Assembly (NCBI GenBank): GCA_947493885.1 | Contig: CANLTE010000003.1 | Location: 1 to 64,000, forward strand | Length of the DNA stretch: 64,000 nucleotides | Direction of reading: 5' to 3' | Source: an uncultured Maribacter sp. | Lineage (GTDB): Bacteria > Bacteroidota > Bacteroidia > Flavobacteriales > Flavobacteriaceae | In this document: piece by piece, positions 15,534 through 24,032 of the stretch | Layout: each line of letters starts with the position of its first letter | How positions within the stretch are numbered: position 1 is the first letter of the stretch | Translations under genes and position numbers: made by a program | Notes under the pieces: generated by a model | What the model saw: only the letters and a program-made list of their open reading frames with translations | Databases searched by the model: none | Told to the model about the DNA's origin: nothing

Positions 15534-15944
15534 ATGAGAAGTTTAGTTTACACCTTAATAATGGTTTTTAGTTTTTATGGTTTAGAAGGCCAAGAAAAAA
15601 TAAAAAAATCTGATTTGATTGGAAAATGGAAATTATCTGAATCTTTTATAAGCGCAGGAGGAGGTAAACATTGGGTAACTGCTACTGATGGTGATAAATA
15701 TGAATTTTTTGATGATGGAACTTTTAGTTCAAGTAAATATTCAGAATGCACAACGGGTGTTTTTTTTATTGATGAAAGCACATTGTTTCTGAAGTATAAA
15801 TGTGATGGATTTGAATCTAATTTTGAAAATAAAAAAGGGTATATAACATATATATTAAAGTTTGAATCGGATTCCTTTATTGCCACACCCACCAGTGGAC
15901 CAATTTGCACCGAAGGATGTAGTTATAAGTATATTAAAGAGTAA
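15534..15944 (+). CDS. Small secreted lipocalin-like protein
   Basis: A 136-residue protein with a signal peptide (residues 1 to about 19, FYGLEGQ). The mature part opens with LIGKWKLSES and continues with short strands (KYEFFDDGTFSSSKY, STLFLKYKC, KGYITYILKFESDSFIAT), a lipocalin-like or META-like beta barrel common in Bacteroidetes. Four Cys (about 80, 97, 121, 125) may form disulfides. Its function is unknown. It lies 47 bp after the sterol-desaturase-like gene and is probably co-transcribed with it. Confidence 0.6.
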   Translation: MRSLVYTLIMVFSFYGLEGQEKIKKSDLIGKWKLSESFISAGGGKHWVTATDGDKYEFFDDGTFSSSKYSECTTGVFFIDESTLFLKYKCDGFESNFENKKGYITYILKFESDSFIATPTSGPICTEGCSYKYIKE

Positions 15945-16133
15945 AACGCTCCTTTTTAAGATTATTTTTCCACTAATATCAACTCATATAATTACTATTT
16001 GTCCACATAAGTCTACCTATCTTTTTTAATTCTAACCTAAATTTTTAGCATATAAATTTAGAATTACTGTAACGGTCATCTTTTGAATGTGTCTAAGTTA
16101 TAAAGCAGGTATAAGTAATATAAATTAAGCTTT

Positions 16134-16607
16134 ATGATTAAAAAAACACAAATTAAATGGGTACTGGTGGCACTATTTTTTGCTACCTCAATTATTAACG
16201 CGCAAACCAAAAAGACGACAATGGAAGAACAAAGTGTAGTAAGTACAATTGAAAAAATGACAACAGCTTTTAGCAATAACGATGTTGAAAAGATAATGTC
16301 TTGTTATGAGCCTAATGCAGTAATAGTTTTTGAACCTGAGTCGCCAATATCTGATGCCAATGTTTTGAAGAAAATGTTTACAGAAATGATTAAGGTTAAT
16401 CCAATATTTACGTATGGAGAACACGAAGTATTTATTAAAGGAGATATAGCAATACATATTAATCCCTGGGAAATGACAGGAGAAGCTCCAGATGGTACTA
16501 AAATTAAAGAAAGTGGGTTGTCATTAGCAGTTTTACGAAAGCAAGAAAATGGAGAATGGCTTATGATTATAGATAATCCTCATGGGCAATTTTTACTGAA
16601 TAAGTAA
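16134..16607 (+). CDS. Secreted SnoaL-like / DUF4440-type protein
   Basis: A 157-residue protein with a signal peptide (residues 1 to about 23, ATSIINAQ). The mature part is a nuclear-transport-factor-2-like alpha+beta barrel: STIEKMTTAFSNNDVEKIMSCYEPNAVIVFEP, and a C-terminal LAVLRKQENGEWLMIIDNPH. The family includes steroid isomerase-like and SnoaL enzymes as well as stress-related ligand-binding proteins; no catalytic residues can be assigned. The sigma-factor gene follows after 66 bp in the same direction. Confidence 0.75.
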   Translation: MIKKTQIKWVLVALFFATSIINAQTKKTTMEEQSVVSTIEKMTTAFSNNDVEKIMSCYEPNAVIVFEPESPISDANVLKKMFTEMIKVNPIFTYGEHEVFIKGDIAIHINPWEMTGEAPDGTKIKESGLSLAVLRKQENGEWLMIIDNPHGQFLLNK

Positions 16608-16673
16608 AGGCTTGGTTTTGTGGCAATTTGCCTTTCTTGGGAAAGGTAAATTGTCATATATTTAAAATATAAA

Positions 16674-17546
16674 ATGAAGAAAGAACAGATAAATGTTTCG
16701 GCCACCGATGCTATTTTAATAGGGCAATCTCTCGCAGGAAATAAGAAAGCTTTAGAAAGTCTAATAAAAAAACATCAAGATTGGATTTATAATATTGCTT
16801 TAACTTTTGTTGGAGACAGTAATGAAGCTGCTGATTTAACTCAAGAGGTTTTAATAAAAGTGGTGACTAAACTAGATTCATTTAAGCAAAAAAGTAACTT
16901 TAAAACCTGGGTTTATCGTATTGTTAAAAATCACTTTTTAAATATGAAAAGAGGAAAAAATGAAACCATTCCTCTTACATTTGAAGCCTTTGGTGAAGGA
17001 TTAGACCAACTGCCAGATGAATCGCTCTCAAACTATTCGCATGAAACCGAAAAAAAAGCTTTGGTTGAAGAAGCTAAAATTAGCTGTATGAAAGGGATGT
17101 TGTTATGTCTTGATAGGGAACAACGATTAATATTTATTATGGGCGAGTTGTTTGAATTTACGGATACTATTGGAGCTGAGATTATGGAAATTTCTAAAGA
17201 AAATTTTCGAATTAAGCTTCATAGAGCAAAAAAGCAGCTTTACAGTTTTATGAACAACAAATGCGGTCTTATTAATAAAAGTAATCCATGTCGTTGTGCG
17301 AGAAAAACTGCAGGTTTTATAAAAATGGGTTATGTGGACCCTATAAACTTACACTTTCAAAAAAATACAATTACACATATTAATGGTGTTATTGATAAAA
17401 AATTGGAGCAATATAAGGGAGAGGTTATTTCGGAATATCAAAAATTATTTCAAGAACACCCCTTTTTACAAAGTCCAGATAAATTAGCATCTATAAAAAA
17501 ACTACTTTCCTCTAAGGCTATAAAGGAAACCTTTGATTTTCAATAA
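16674..17546 (+). CDS. Sigma-70 family RNA polymerase sigma factor with Cys-rich C-terminal extension
   Basis: A 290-residue ECF-type sigma factor, longer than the usual 170-200. Region 2 spans about residues 20-95 (HQDWIYNIALTFVGDSNEAADLTQEVLIKV, TWVYRIVKNHFLN). Region 4 is at about 130-190, with its helix-turn-helix degenerate (IGAEIMEISKENFRIKLHRAKKQL). A further 90 residues begin CGLINKSNPCRCARKTAGF, a Cys-x8-Cys-x-Cys cluster that could bind zinc. No anti-sigma gene is adjacent, so the tail may control the protein itself. The preceding SnoaL-like gene may be in the same operon. Confidence 0.8.
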   Translation: MKKEQINVSATDAILIGQSLAGNKKALESLIKKHQDWIYNIALTFVGDSNEAADLTQEVLIKVVTKLDSFKQKSNFKTWVYRIVKNHFLNMKRGKNETIPLTFEAFGEGLDQLPDESLSNYSHETEKKALVEEAKISCMKGMLLCLDREQRLIFIMGELFEFTDTIGAEIMEISKENFRIKLHRAKKQLYSFMNNKCGLINKSNPCRCARKTAGFIKMGYVDPINLHFQKNTITHINGVIDKKLEQYKGEVISEYQKLFQEHPFLQSPDKLASIKKLLSSKAIKETFDFQ

Positions 17547-17601
17547 TTAATTTTCTTTTTACTTTAATCCAATAAAGACAAAGCAACCTCAATAGAGTTG
17601 G

Positions 17602-18145
17602 TTAGTTGTTTTTTATTGGGTTTAATTTAGATACCACTCTAATTCCATTATACAGGGTATAAAAAAGAGAGGCAAGAGATTTTAAGTCGTTGTTGGTTTT
17701 TAATTGGTTGTTTTCCTTTCCTTTTTTTAAATACTCGTAAAATAAGTTTTCAAAATCTTGTTTATTTTGTTCTAAAACTAGTAAAAGATTTTCATCATTC
17801 GGAACAAGTTCAGTTGTAGTATTTTACCACAAAACAACCTTTACGGTCTTTATCATTTACTGCTTCTTTTATAGCAACATCAAAAAGTTTAGAAAAACCA
17901 CTTTTAACATTCGGATGATTTTGAAAAAATGTACTTAACCATGCTAAATTTTGCTTTCTATATAGGTCAAAAGATTTTTTAAAGAGTTGTTCTTTATCAC
18001 CAAAAGTATCATACAAGCTGGCACGGTTAATACCTAAATGATTTACCAAATCTTGAACAGAAGTGGCTGCATAACCCTGTTTCCAAAACAAATTCATTGC
18101 TTTGGAAAGCACCATTTTTTCATCAAATAATTTAACTCTTGGCAT
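17602..18145 (-). pseudogene. TetR family regulator, frameshifted
   Basis: An intact N-terminal TetR domain (VQDLVNHLGINRASLYDTFGDKEQLF, residues 29-54) runs to KGCFVV (residues 102-107), then hits a stop at codon 112. Removing one A from the four-A run (plus-strand TTTT 17822-17825) restores a frame that continues NTTTELVPND and ends IKNN at 17602, a full-length 180-residue TetR. So a one-base insertion or a sequencing error disrupts the ligand-binding part. It lies downstream of the SDR gene, and both genes have similar palindromic operators upstream. Confidence 0.75.
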
Positions 18146-18154
18146 AGAAAAAAA

Positions 18155-18181
18155 GTAGAAGCCCCAACCCAGCGCTTCTAC
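18155..18181 (-). terminator. Terminator between the SDR and tetR genes
   Basis: GTAGAAGC (18155-18162) and GCTTCTAC (18174-18181) form a perfect 8-bp stem with an 11-nt loop. On the minus strand a run of seven T follows at once. The T-run ends only a few bases before the tetR ATG, so transcripts starting at the SDR promoter should end before tetR, and tetR's own promoter must read through it or the hairpin acts as an attenuator. Confidence 0.65.
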
Positions 18182-18193
18182 AAAAGTAATTTA

Positions 18194-18211
18194 TTGGAAT
18201 TTTCATTCCAA
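18194..18211. promoter_or_regulatory. Probable TetR operator upstream of tetR
   Basis: TTGGAAT, 4 bp, ATTCCAA is a perfect 7-bp inverted repeat. It has the same 7-4-7 shape and core (TTRGAAY, RTTCCAA) as the site at 19012-19029 upstream of the SDR gene. Two such sites around one SDR/TetR pair fit autoregulation plus control of the SDR gene by the TetR protein. Confidence 0.6.
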
Positions 18212-18228
18212 AACATAACCTAAAAAAA

Positions 18229-18984
18229 TTACCCTAGTAGTGGATTAATATTAATACCACCGTCAATATTATATTCGCTACCCGTAATAAAAGAAGCATT
18301 ATCAGACGCTAAAAAGGATACTAGTTTAGCAATGTCTTCTGGCTGACCAAATCTTTTTAAAGGAATACGATTTTGCATGGCTTCAGCAAATCCGTTCAGT
18401 TGTTCTTCTTCCATTCCGGTTTTACCAAAAATTGGAGTATAAACAGGACCTGGATTTACAGAGTTAATTCGAATTTTACGAGGAGCTAGTTCGGTTGCAG
18501 CGGTACGAGTGTATGAATTTAACGCTGCTTTAGATGCTGCATAAACTGCCGTGTTTGGCATACCAGTATAGGCATTTACCGAAGATAAATTTATGATAGA
18601 AGCTCCGTCGTTTAAAATCGGCAAAAACTTTTCAGTCGTAAATAAAGCTCCTTTAAAATTAATACCCATTTGATGGTCAAACATTTCTTCACTTATTTTA
18701 CCTACTGGAGCTGGTTGAAAAATACCTGCATTTACAAATAATACATCAACTTTACCCAATTCGGTTTTAACTTGTGATACCAAATCATCTATTGCTGAAA
18801 CGTTTTTAACATCAGCGACAATTCCTTTAACACCTAATTCTTGCGCTGCGGCGTTAACTCTTTCAGAATTACGTCCTGTAATTACTACTGTAGCACCCTT
18901 ATTTTTTAGTTCTTGTGCTGAGGCATAACCAATACCGCTATTTCCTCCTGTTACAACAGCTACTTTACCGTTTAAATTACTCAT
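18229..18984 (-). CDS. SDR family oxidoreductase
   Basis: A 251-residue classical short-chain dehydrogenase. Cofactor motif TGGNSGIGYAS is at residues 12-22, NAG follows at about 86-88, and the active-site Ser is in NLSSVNAYTG with YAASK. The end NIDGGININPLLG is typical of the FabG-like/glucose-1-dehydrogenase branch. The substrate is unknown. The gene is controlled by a TetR-type palindrome in its promoter (19012-19029). Such SDR/TetR pairs usually respond to xenobiotic or quinone-like compounds, but that is inference. Confidence 0.85.
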   Translation of the reverse strand: MSNLNGKVAVVTGGNSGIGYASAQELKNKGATVVITGRNSERVNAAAQELGVKGIVADVKNVSAIDDLVSQVKTELGKVDVLFVNAGIFQPAPVGKISEEMFDHQMGINFKGALFTTEKFLPILNDGASIINLSSVNAYTGMPNTAVYAASKAALNSYTRTAATELAPRKIRINSVNPGPVYTPIFGKTGMEEEQLNGFAEAMQNRIPLKRFGQPEDIAKLVSFLASDNASFITGSEYNIDGGININPLLG

Positions 18985-19011
18985 TTTATATTTTTTATTA
19001 TGTTAATTATA

Positions 19012-19029
19012 TTAGAACGATTGTTCCAA
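19012..19029. promoter_or_regulatory. Probable TetR operator upstream of the SDR gene
   Basis: TTAGAAC, GATT, GTTCCAA (19012-19018, 19019-19022, 19023-19029) is an inverted repeat with one mismatch, lying 28 bp before the SDR start codon on the minus strand. It matches the site at 18194-18211 in spacing and core bases. TetR-family proteins typically bind palindromes of this kind over the promoter. Confidence 0.6.
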
Positions 19030-19111
19030 ATAAAAATATAATTTTAAGATTTATTTATAAAAAAGTTATACTGACGCAATTTTTTTAGATTTGATTATTA
19101 ATAGAATTATT

Positions 19112-19669
19112 ATGCATAAAACAAATATTTCTCAAACAGATTATAAAATAAGACTTGCTACATTAGTGGATCAACCTAAAATATTAGACCTGTATAAAAA
19201 AGTTGCGAAAAACGCTGGTGGAATTGCTAGAACAGCTGAAGAAGTCACCGAAGAATACATTAAGAATAATCTTGAAAAATCAGATAATAGCGGAATTTGT
19301 TTAGTTATAGATGACCCTTCTGCCAACCGTATAATTGGTGAAATACATTGTTATAAATTAGTTCCTAAAATTTTTAGGCATATATTAACGGAACTTACTG
19401 TAGTTGTAGATAATGAATACCAAAATAAAGGACTAGGGAAATTACTATTTACTTCGTTATTTAACATTATAGAAACCAGTAGAACAGATATTTTAAGAGT
19501 GGAGTTAATTGCAAGGGAAAGCAATGAAAAGGCCATAAGATTTTACGAAAAACTTGGTTTTAAAATTGAAGGCCGATTTGAAAAACGAGTCAATGGTGTT
19601 GAGGCAGATATACCTATGGCATGGTTTAATGAAAATTACGTATCTGAAACGTCTACCAAAGATATTTAG
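19112..19669 (+). CDS. GNAT family N-acetyltransferase
   Basis: An enzyme of about 185 residues from the ATG at 19112; a TTG at 19091 is possible but unneeded. The acetyl-CoA loop YQNKGLGKLLF follows the strand ILTELTVVVDNE. The end EKLGFKIEGRFEKRV is typical of RimJ/phosphinothricin-type acetyltransferases. The substrate is unknown. The gene is divergent from the SDR gene and shares the promoter region that holds the TetR palindrome, so it could also respond to that regulator. Confidence 0.8.
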   Translation: MHKTNISQTDYKIRLATLVDQPKILDLYKKVAKNAGGIARTAEEVTEEYIKNNLEKSDNSGICLVIDDPSANRIIGEIHCYKLVPKIFRHILTELTVVVDNEYQNKGLGKLLFTSLFNIIETSRTDILRVELIARESNEKAIRFYEKLGFKIEGRFEKRVNGVEADIPMAWFNENYVSETSTKDI

Positions 19670-19726
19670 TTAAATAACGTGTTTTTAAAAGATAAAAAAG
19701 ATCATCCATCATAAAGAAGATTACTA

Positions 19727-20308
19727 ATGAAAAGAATAACCGTTTTTTGTGGTTCAAGTTTTGGAACAAATAAATATTACGAAAAGCATGCTGAGCTTCT
19801 TGGACAAAAACTAGCACAAGAAAAAATAGAATTGGTATACGGAGGAGCCAATGTTGGGTTAATGGGAGCTGTTGCAAATGGAGCATTGTCTAAACAAGGT
19901 AAAGTTATTGGAGTTTTACCTAATTTTTTGGAATCTAAAGAAATAGCGCATAAAAACCTTACCGAACTAATTCTTGTGGATACAATGCATGAACGTAAAA
20001 CAAAAATGAATGAGCTCTGTGATGGTGTAATTGCATTACCAGGTGGTTTTGGTACACTCGAAGAGGTTTTTGAAATGCTCACTTGGGGGCAGTTGGGATT
20101 ACATAAAAAACCAATTGGAGTGTTAAACACTAATGGTTTTTATGATTCATTAATCAATCATTTAGATAAAATGGTAGATGAGGGCTTTTTAAAAGAAGTA
20201 AATAGAAATATGTTATTAATTAGTAGCGATATTGATGTTTTATTAGCTCAAATAAAATCATATAAAGCTCCTGAGGTTGAAAAATGGATAACAAAAACAA
20301 CAACTTAA
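19727..20308 (+). CDS. LOG family protein (nucleoside-monophosphate phosphoribohydrolase)
   Basis: A 193-residue Rossmann-like protein with the family signature PGGFGTLEE at residues 105-113 and the N-terminal GSSFG and YGGANVGLMG segments. LOG proteins cleave the N-glycosidic bond of cytokinin riboside 5'-monophosphates or, in most bacteria, of AMP and similar nucleotides. The catalytic Arg of the family is probably in HERKTKM (89-95). The protein is cytosolic. The gene lies 57 bp after the GNAT gene in the same direction. Confidence 0.9.
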   Translation: MKRITVFCGSSFGTNKYYEKHAELLGQKLAQEKIELVYGGANVGLMGAVANGALSKQGKVIGVLPNFLESKEIAHKNLTELILVDTMHERKTKMNELCDGVIALPGGFGTLEEVFEMLTWGQLGLHKKPIGVLNTNGFYDSLINHLDKMVDEGFLKEVNRNMLLISSDIDVLLAQIKSYKAPEVEKWITKTTT

Positions 20309-20372
20309 AAAATACCTAAATTACAATCTAATTTGATCTACGTTAAAGATTTAGAATTTTAATTTTTTTTGT

Positions 20373-20972
20373 TTGGAGGAAGAAAAATATATTAAAGGGC
20401 TTAGAGATAAAATGAATAGTTATGCACCAATTTCTAACGAATCTTGGACACATATTAAATCGTTAATTAGTTTTAAGCAGCTTAAGAAAGACGATGTTTT
20501 ATTGCGAAATGGTCGTATAGCTAAAAATATATATTTTGTTTGTAAAGGAGCCCTAAGAGCCTATGTTATAGATTACAATGGAAATAGTTATTCCAAAAAT
20601 ATATTTTTAGAAGATAACTTTGCTGGTTCTACAGTTTCATTTCTATTATCAAAACCGTCTGACTTTACCTTAGAAGCTTTGGAAGACACCACTTTAATTT
20701 GTATAGAATATAAAAAGTATAGACATTTTGTAGATGAGCGTATGGATTTAAAAAACTTCTATATAGCGTATTTAGAAAAGAATTGGATTATAGAAAAAGA
20801 GCAGCGAGAGGTTTCTTTAGTAATGGAAAATGCTACTGAAAGGTATCGTAAATTATTGTTACAGCATCCAAATATAGACAGTAGAATTCAGCAACTTCAT
20901 ATAGCTTCCCATTTAGGAATTACACCAACTCAATTAAGTAGAATTCGAAAAAAGCTTAATAAAAACACCTGA
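20373..20972 (+). CDS. Crp/Fnr family transcriptional regulator
   Basis: A 199-residue regulator with a cNMP-binding-like beta-roll (about 30-120; DVLLRNGRIAKNIYFVCKGALRAYV) and a winged helix with recognition helix HLGITPTQLSRIRKK near the C-terminus. The chosen TTG at 20373 keeps the conserved KYIKGLRDKM N-terminal helix; an ATG at 20412 would cut it off. It is the third protein of this type in the window and, like the others, precedes unrelated genes. The small transporter gene downstream is a positional candidate target. Confidence 0.8.
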   Translation: MEEEKYIKGLRDKMNSYAPISNESWTHIKSLISFKQLKKDDVLLRNGRIAKNIYFVCKGALRAYVIDYNGNSYSKNIFLEDNFAGSTVSFLLSKPSDFTLEALEDTTLICIEYKKYRHFVDERMDLKNFYIAYLEKNWIIEKEQREVSLVMENATERYRKLLLQHPNIDSRIQQLHIASHLGITPTQLSRIRKKLNKNT

Positions 20973-21050
20973 ATCAACATATGTAAAGGCATGGTAGTTT
21001 TTCTCTATTTATTTTTGAAAGGTAAATAGAAATTAACCTTTTATCAATAT

Positions 21051-21500
21051 ATGAATCACTATACTTTATTGCTCATGGCATTTATAGGTGGAGTGTTTTT
21101 AGCTATGCAAGGAGGCATAAACGCACATTTGGGCGTTCTACTTAAAAACCCATTACTGGCATCTATGGTAGCCTTTACATGTAGTAGTTTTTTCGCATTA
21201 GTAATTGTGGCATTAAGTTTAAAAACGCCACCAAGCTTAAGTTTAGTTAAAAGCATTCCAATTTATTTATGGTTTACAGGTGGATTGTTTAGCGTTATAG
21301 GCATAAGCTTGTATTATTTTACGATACCAAAATTGGGGGTTTCAACTATGATTTCCTATGGACTGTGTGGCCAGTTGTTTTTTGCAGTTGTAGCCGGACA
21401 TTTTGGATGGCTTAATTTACCCGCCGAGCCTATTACCATGCAAAGAACATTGGGATTGGCTGCAATGATAACTGGAATATTTTTAATTAATTGGAAATAA
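21051..21500 (+). CDS. DMT family transporter, YdcZ/DUF606 type
   Basis: A 149-residue membrane protein with five predicted helices. The start FIGGVFLAMQGGINAHLG and the GLCGQLFFAVVAGHFGW segment are characteristic of the DUF606 half-size members of the drug/metabolite transporter superfamily. These probably work as dimers; the substrate is unknown. The next gene starts 2 bp after its stop codon, so the two are translated from one mRNA. Confidence 0.85.
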   Translation: MNHYTLLLMAFIGGVFLAMQGGINAHLGVLLKNPLLASMVAFTCSSFFALVIVALSLKTPPSLSLVKSIPIYLWFTGGLFSVIGISLYYFTIPKLGVSTMISYGLCGQLFFAVVAGHFGWLNLPAEPITMQRTLGLAAMITGIFLINWK

Positions 21501-21502
21501 GT

Positions 21503-22219
21503 ATGAGTGCAAACACAATACAATTAAACATAAAAAACCTGACCGAGTTATGGAAAACTGTAAGCGAGTTTAATAATACTTCGGAATATAATTATATAGC
21601 AAGGGGAAATTTAAAATGGCCCAATAGGTTATGGTTTAATGGAGATGTAACCCAAGAAAAAATGTTATCAGCTAAAAATAAAGTGTTTTCGCAGTATAAA
21701 AACCTTGTTATTGCTTATTGGGATATCTATGGAAGTAATTCCAGTAAAATATTTGAACAACACGGGTTTGCAAAGCAATTTGAACAAGTGGGAATGTCTC
21801 TTAAACTTACTGAGCCATTTAAAACGTCTAAAAAAATAAAATTAAACTTAGTTACTAATATCGAAGAGGGGGAGCTTTGGAGTGAGTTATTTAAGGCGTC
21901 GTTTGGATATGAAATACATCCTAAGATTGTGGCCAATACCCATAAAAAAGTTAAATACTACATAGCTTATTTCAAAGATAAAGCTATTGGAACGGCGATA
22001 ACTTACCAAACAGAGAATGTAACGGGTGTTCATGCAGTTGGAATAATTCCAGAATACAGAAGGATGGGATATGCTGATTTATTGATGCGATTAGTACTTA
22101 ATGAAGCCATAAAAGATAAAAGTGAGTATGTAACGTTGCAAGCTTCTGATTTAGGAAAAAAAATGTATCTAAACTTGGGGTTTAGAGAAGAGTTTATTTT
22201 AAAAAATTATGCCTTGTAA
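21503..22219 (+). CDS. GNAT family N-acetyltransferase, two-domain type
   Basis: A 238-residue protein from the ATG at 21503. The C-terminal half holds the active GNAT domain with YRRMGYADLLMRLVL as acetyl-CoA loop, in place of the usual GxG the sequence GYA. The N-terminal half (LKWPNRLWFNGDV to GMSLKLTEPF) looks like a degenerate second GNAT-like domain. The function is unknown. It is coupled to the small transporter upstream by a 2-bp gap, which suggests joint handling of one compound. Confidence 0.7.
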   Translation: MSANTIQLNIKNLTELWKTVSEFNNTSEYNYIARGNLKWPNRLWFNGDVTQEKMLSAKNKVFSQYKNLVIAYWDIYGSNSSKIFEQHGFAKQFEQVGMSLKLTEPFKTSKKIKLNLVTNIEEGELWSELFKASFGYEIHPKIVANTHKKVKYYIAYFKDKAIGTAITYQTENVTGVHAVGIIPEYRRMGYADLLMRLVLNEAIKDKSEYVTLQASDLGKKMYLNLGFREEFILKNYAL

Positions 22220-22471
22220 CGCTATGATAGCTGTTTTTTAGGTTACAAATATTAATTTTTATAAATCTAGTCTAAAATTCATTTTAAAGGCAACACCCCA
22301 ATTTTCATGAATAATATCTCTACTTTTTTGACATAGTAAAAAATTAACGCGAAAAAAAAACGCTTAGGGTATGTTAAGTTTGCTAACAAAAATCTGAACA
22401 GATTTTCTATTCAATTCGTATTCATTAAATTAGTTGTGTAGGAATAAAAATTTGGAACTAAAAAAATAAAT

Positions 22472-23104
22472 ATGATACCTGTTAACGATTTACTATTATT
22501 TGCACTAGCATCATTGATTATGGTTATTTCACCTGGACCTAATATGATATATTTAATATCCCGGTCGTTATCACAAGGTAAAAAAGCGGGGGTTATTTCT
22601 TTATTTGGGGTAATGTGTGGCTTTTTGTTTCATATTTTAATGGTTTCTTTTGGACTTACCGCAATATTTTTCGCTGTACCTTACGCATTTATTATTGTTA
22701 AATTTTTGGGTGTAGGTTACTTACTTTATTTAGCATACAGCACGGTGAAGTCTAAAGACAAAATCTTTGATGCGAATCAAGATTTAAAGTCAGATAAGCC
22801 TTTAAAACTTTTTAATATTGGGTTGTTAACCAATGTTTTAAACCCAAAAATGGCAGTGTTTTATCTTTCTTTTTTTCCTCAATTTATAAAATCGGAATAT
22901 GGTTCCATACTTGGTCAAAGTTTTCAACTTGGAATTGTTCAGGTAATCATTAGTTTTTCGGTTAATTTATTAATAGTGCTATCAGCTGCGAAAATGGCAA
23001 GTTGGTTTTCTAAGAAACCAATTTGGCTTAGAATTCAAAAATGGTTTATGGCATCTGTACTTACCGGTTTAGCGGTTAAAATGGCATTGACAAAAGCAAA
23101 GTAA
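22472..23104 (+). CDS. LysE/RhtB family translocator
   Basis: A 210-residue membrane protein with about six predicted helices and the family N-terminus VISPGPNMIYLISRSLSQGKKAG, followed by LFNIGLLTNVLNPKMAVFYLSFFPQF. Members export amino acids such as lysine, threonine and homoserine lactones. The specific substrate cannot be read from sequence. The next gene, for a small secreted protein, starts 3 bp after the stop codon. Confidence 0.9.
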   Translation: MIPVNDLLLFALASLIMVISPGPNMIYLISRSLSQGKKAGVISLFGVMCGFLFHILMVSFGLTAIFFAVPYAFIIVKFLGVGYLLYLAYSTVKSKDKIFDANQDLKSDKPLKLFNIGLLTNVLNPKMAVFYLSFFPQFIKSEYGSILGQSFQLGIVQVIISFSVNLLIVLSAAKMASWFSKKPIWLRIQKWFMASVLTGLAVKMALTKAK

Positions 23105-23107
23105 ACC

Positions 23108-23605
23108 ATGAGAAGCAAACTTATATATGTTTTTTTATTTATTTCGGTCTTTGGTTTTAGTCAAAAAAATGAACTTAAAGCGTTTTCTAACCTTGTAAAC
23201 AAAATGTGGGTTGCAGAAGGCAATTGGGGAGATGGAAGTAAGTTTAAACAAAAAGTTGTAATGAATTTTGATTTAGACAGTACGCTTGTTGTTGTTAAGT
23301 CATACGGGTTTATTGATAAGGAGCAAACTAAGTTTGGACTTAGAAGCCGAGGTATAAGACAATTTGATAAAAAAAATAACAAAATAAAATTTTGGGAGTT
23401 TGATGTTTTTGGGGAACTAACTCGCGGAGAGGTGTCTTTTGAAGATAAAAGTGTTTTATACCAATACGAATATGGAGATACTAAACTAACTGATATGTGG
23501 GAGTATGTCGATGAAAACACTTATAATTTTAAAGTTGGTAGTTTAGAGGAGGGTAAATGGAAGCAACTGTATTTAAATACACAGTTTAAGATAGAAGAAA
23601 AGTAA
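23108..23605 (+). CDS. Secreted protein of unknown function
   Basis: A 165-residue protein with a short signal peptide (FLFISVFGFSQ, residues 10-20). The mature part is beta-rich (VVMNFDLDSTLVVVKSYGF, KIKFWEFDVFGELTRGEVSF, LYQYEYGDTKLTDMWEYV) and resembles lipocalin-like or DUF6265-type proteins of Bacteroidetes; I do not recognise a family with confidence. It is co-transcribed with the LysE exporter upstream (3-bp gap) and probably the TfoX-like gene downstream (17-bp gap). Confidence 0.6.
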   Translation: MRSKLIYVFLFISVFGFSQKNELKAFSNLVNKMWVAEGNWGDGSKFKQKVVMNFDLDSTLVVVKSYGFIDKEQTKFGLRSRGIRQFDKKNNKIKFWEFDVFGELTRGEVSFEDKSVLYQYEYGDTKLTDMWEYVDENTYNFKVGSLEEGKWKQLYLNTQFKIEEK

Positions 23606-23622
23606 ATCTTTAAAAAAGTAGC

Positions 23623-23952
23623 ATGGAGTTAAGAGAAGAGAAGCTTCAGATTTATGACGCACTTGTAGCTAAATGTAGTAGGTTTAAAAGAAAAGGTAAA
23701 ACCATGCCTTATACTTCAGCAAATGGTTATATGTTTTCACTTTTTAATAAAGCAAATGAAATTGGAATTCGGTTTTCAAACGAAACTCAGAAAAAATACA
23801 TTTCTGAATTTAATACCACAATATATAAATCTTACAATGCGGTAATGAAAGGCTATGTTTTAATACCAGAAGAAATGTTGAAAGACTTAGATATGGTTGC
23901 GAAATATCTAAATGAAAGTTACGATTATGTAATGAGTCTTCCTCCAAAATAA
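23623..23952 (+). CDS. TfoX N-terminal-like small protein
   Basis: A 109-residue cytosolic protein. The order KGKTMPYTSANGYMFSLFNKANEIGIRFS and then GYVLIPEEMLKDLDMVAKYLNESYDYVMSLPPK resembles the TfoX N-terminal / YjhX-like fold, in which a substrate-shaped pocket is formed by a small beta sheet. Many such proteins in Bacteroidetes have no known role. It follows the secreted protein by 17 bp, at the end of the LysE operon, and a hairpin follows its stop codon. Confidence 0.55.
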   Translation: MELREEKLQIYDALVAKCSRFKRKGKTMPYTSANGYMFSLFNKANEIGIRFSNETQKKYISEFNTTIYKSYNAVMKGYVLIPEEMLKDLDMVAKYLNESYDYVMSLPPK

Positions 23953-23953
23953 T

Positions 23954-23986
23954 AAACCTCCGGTTTAAAGTTAAAACCGAAGGTTT
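23954..23986. terminator. Hairpin between convergent genes
   Basis: AAACCTcCGGTTT (23954-23966) pairs with AAACCGaAGGTTT (23974-23986) with one internal mismatch and a 7-nt loop. A-rich sequence on one side and T-rich on the other suit both strands. It lies between the end of the plus-strand LysE operon and the minus-strand lipoprotein gene, so it probably ends both transcripts. Confidence 0.55.
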
Positions 23987-24032
23987 AAAAAATATTCTAG
24001 TATAATAGTAACTTCAAAAATTACTATAAACT

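Noticed and set aside
15575-15910. Minus-strand 111-residue frame opposite the lipocalin-like gene
   Set aside because: It mirrors the coding frame of a gene with signal peptide and has no motif of its own.
23161-23520. Minus-strand 119-residue frame opposite the secreted protein gene
   Set aside because: Composition is rich in Ser, Leu and Phe as expected for an antisense shadow, and no ribosome site or promoter is present.
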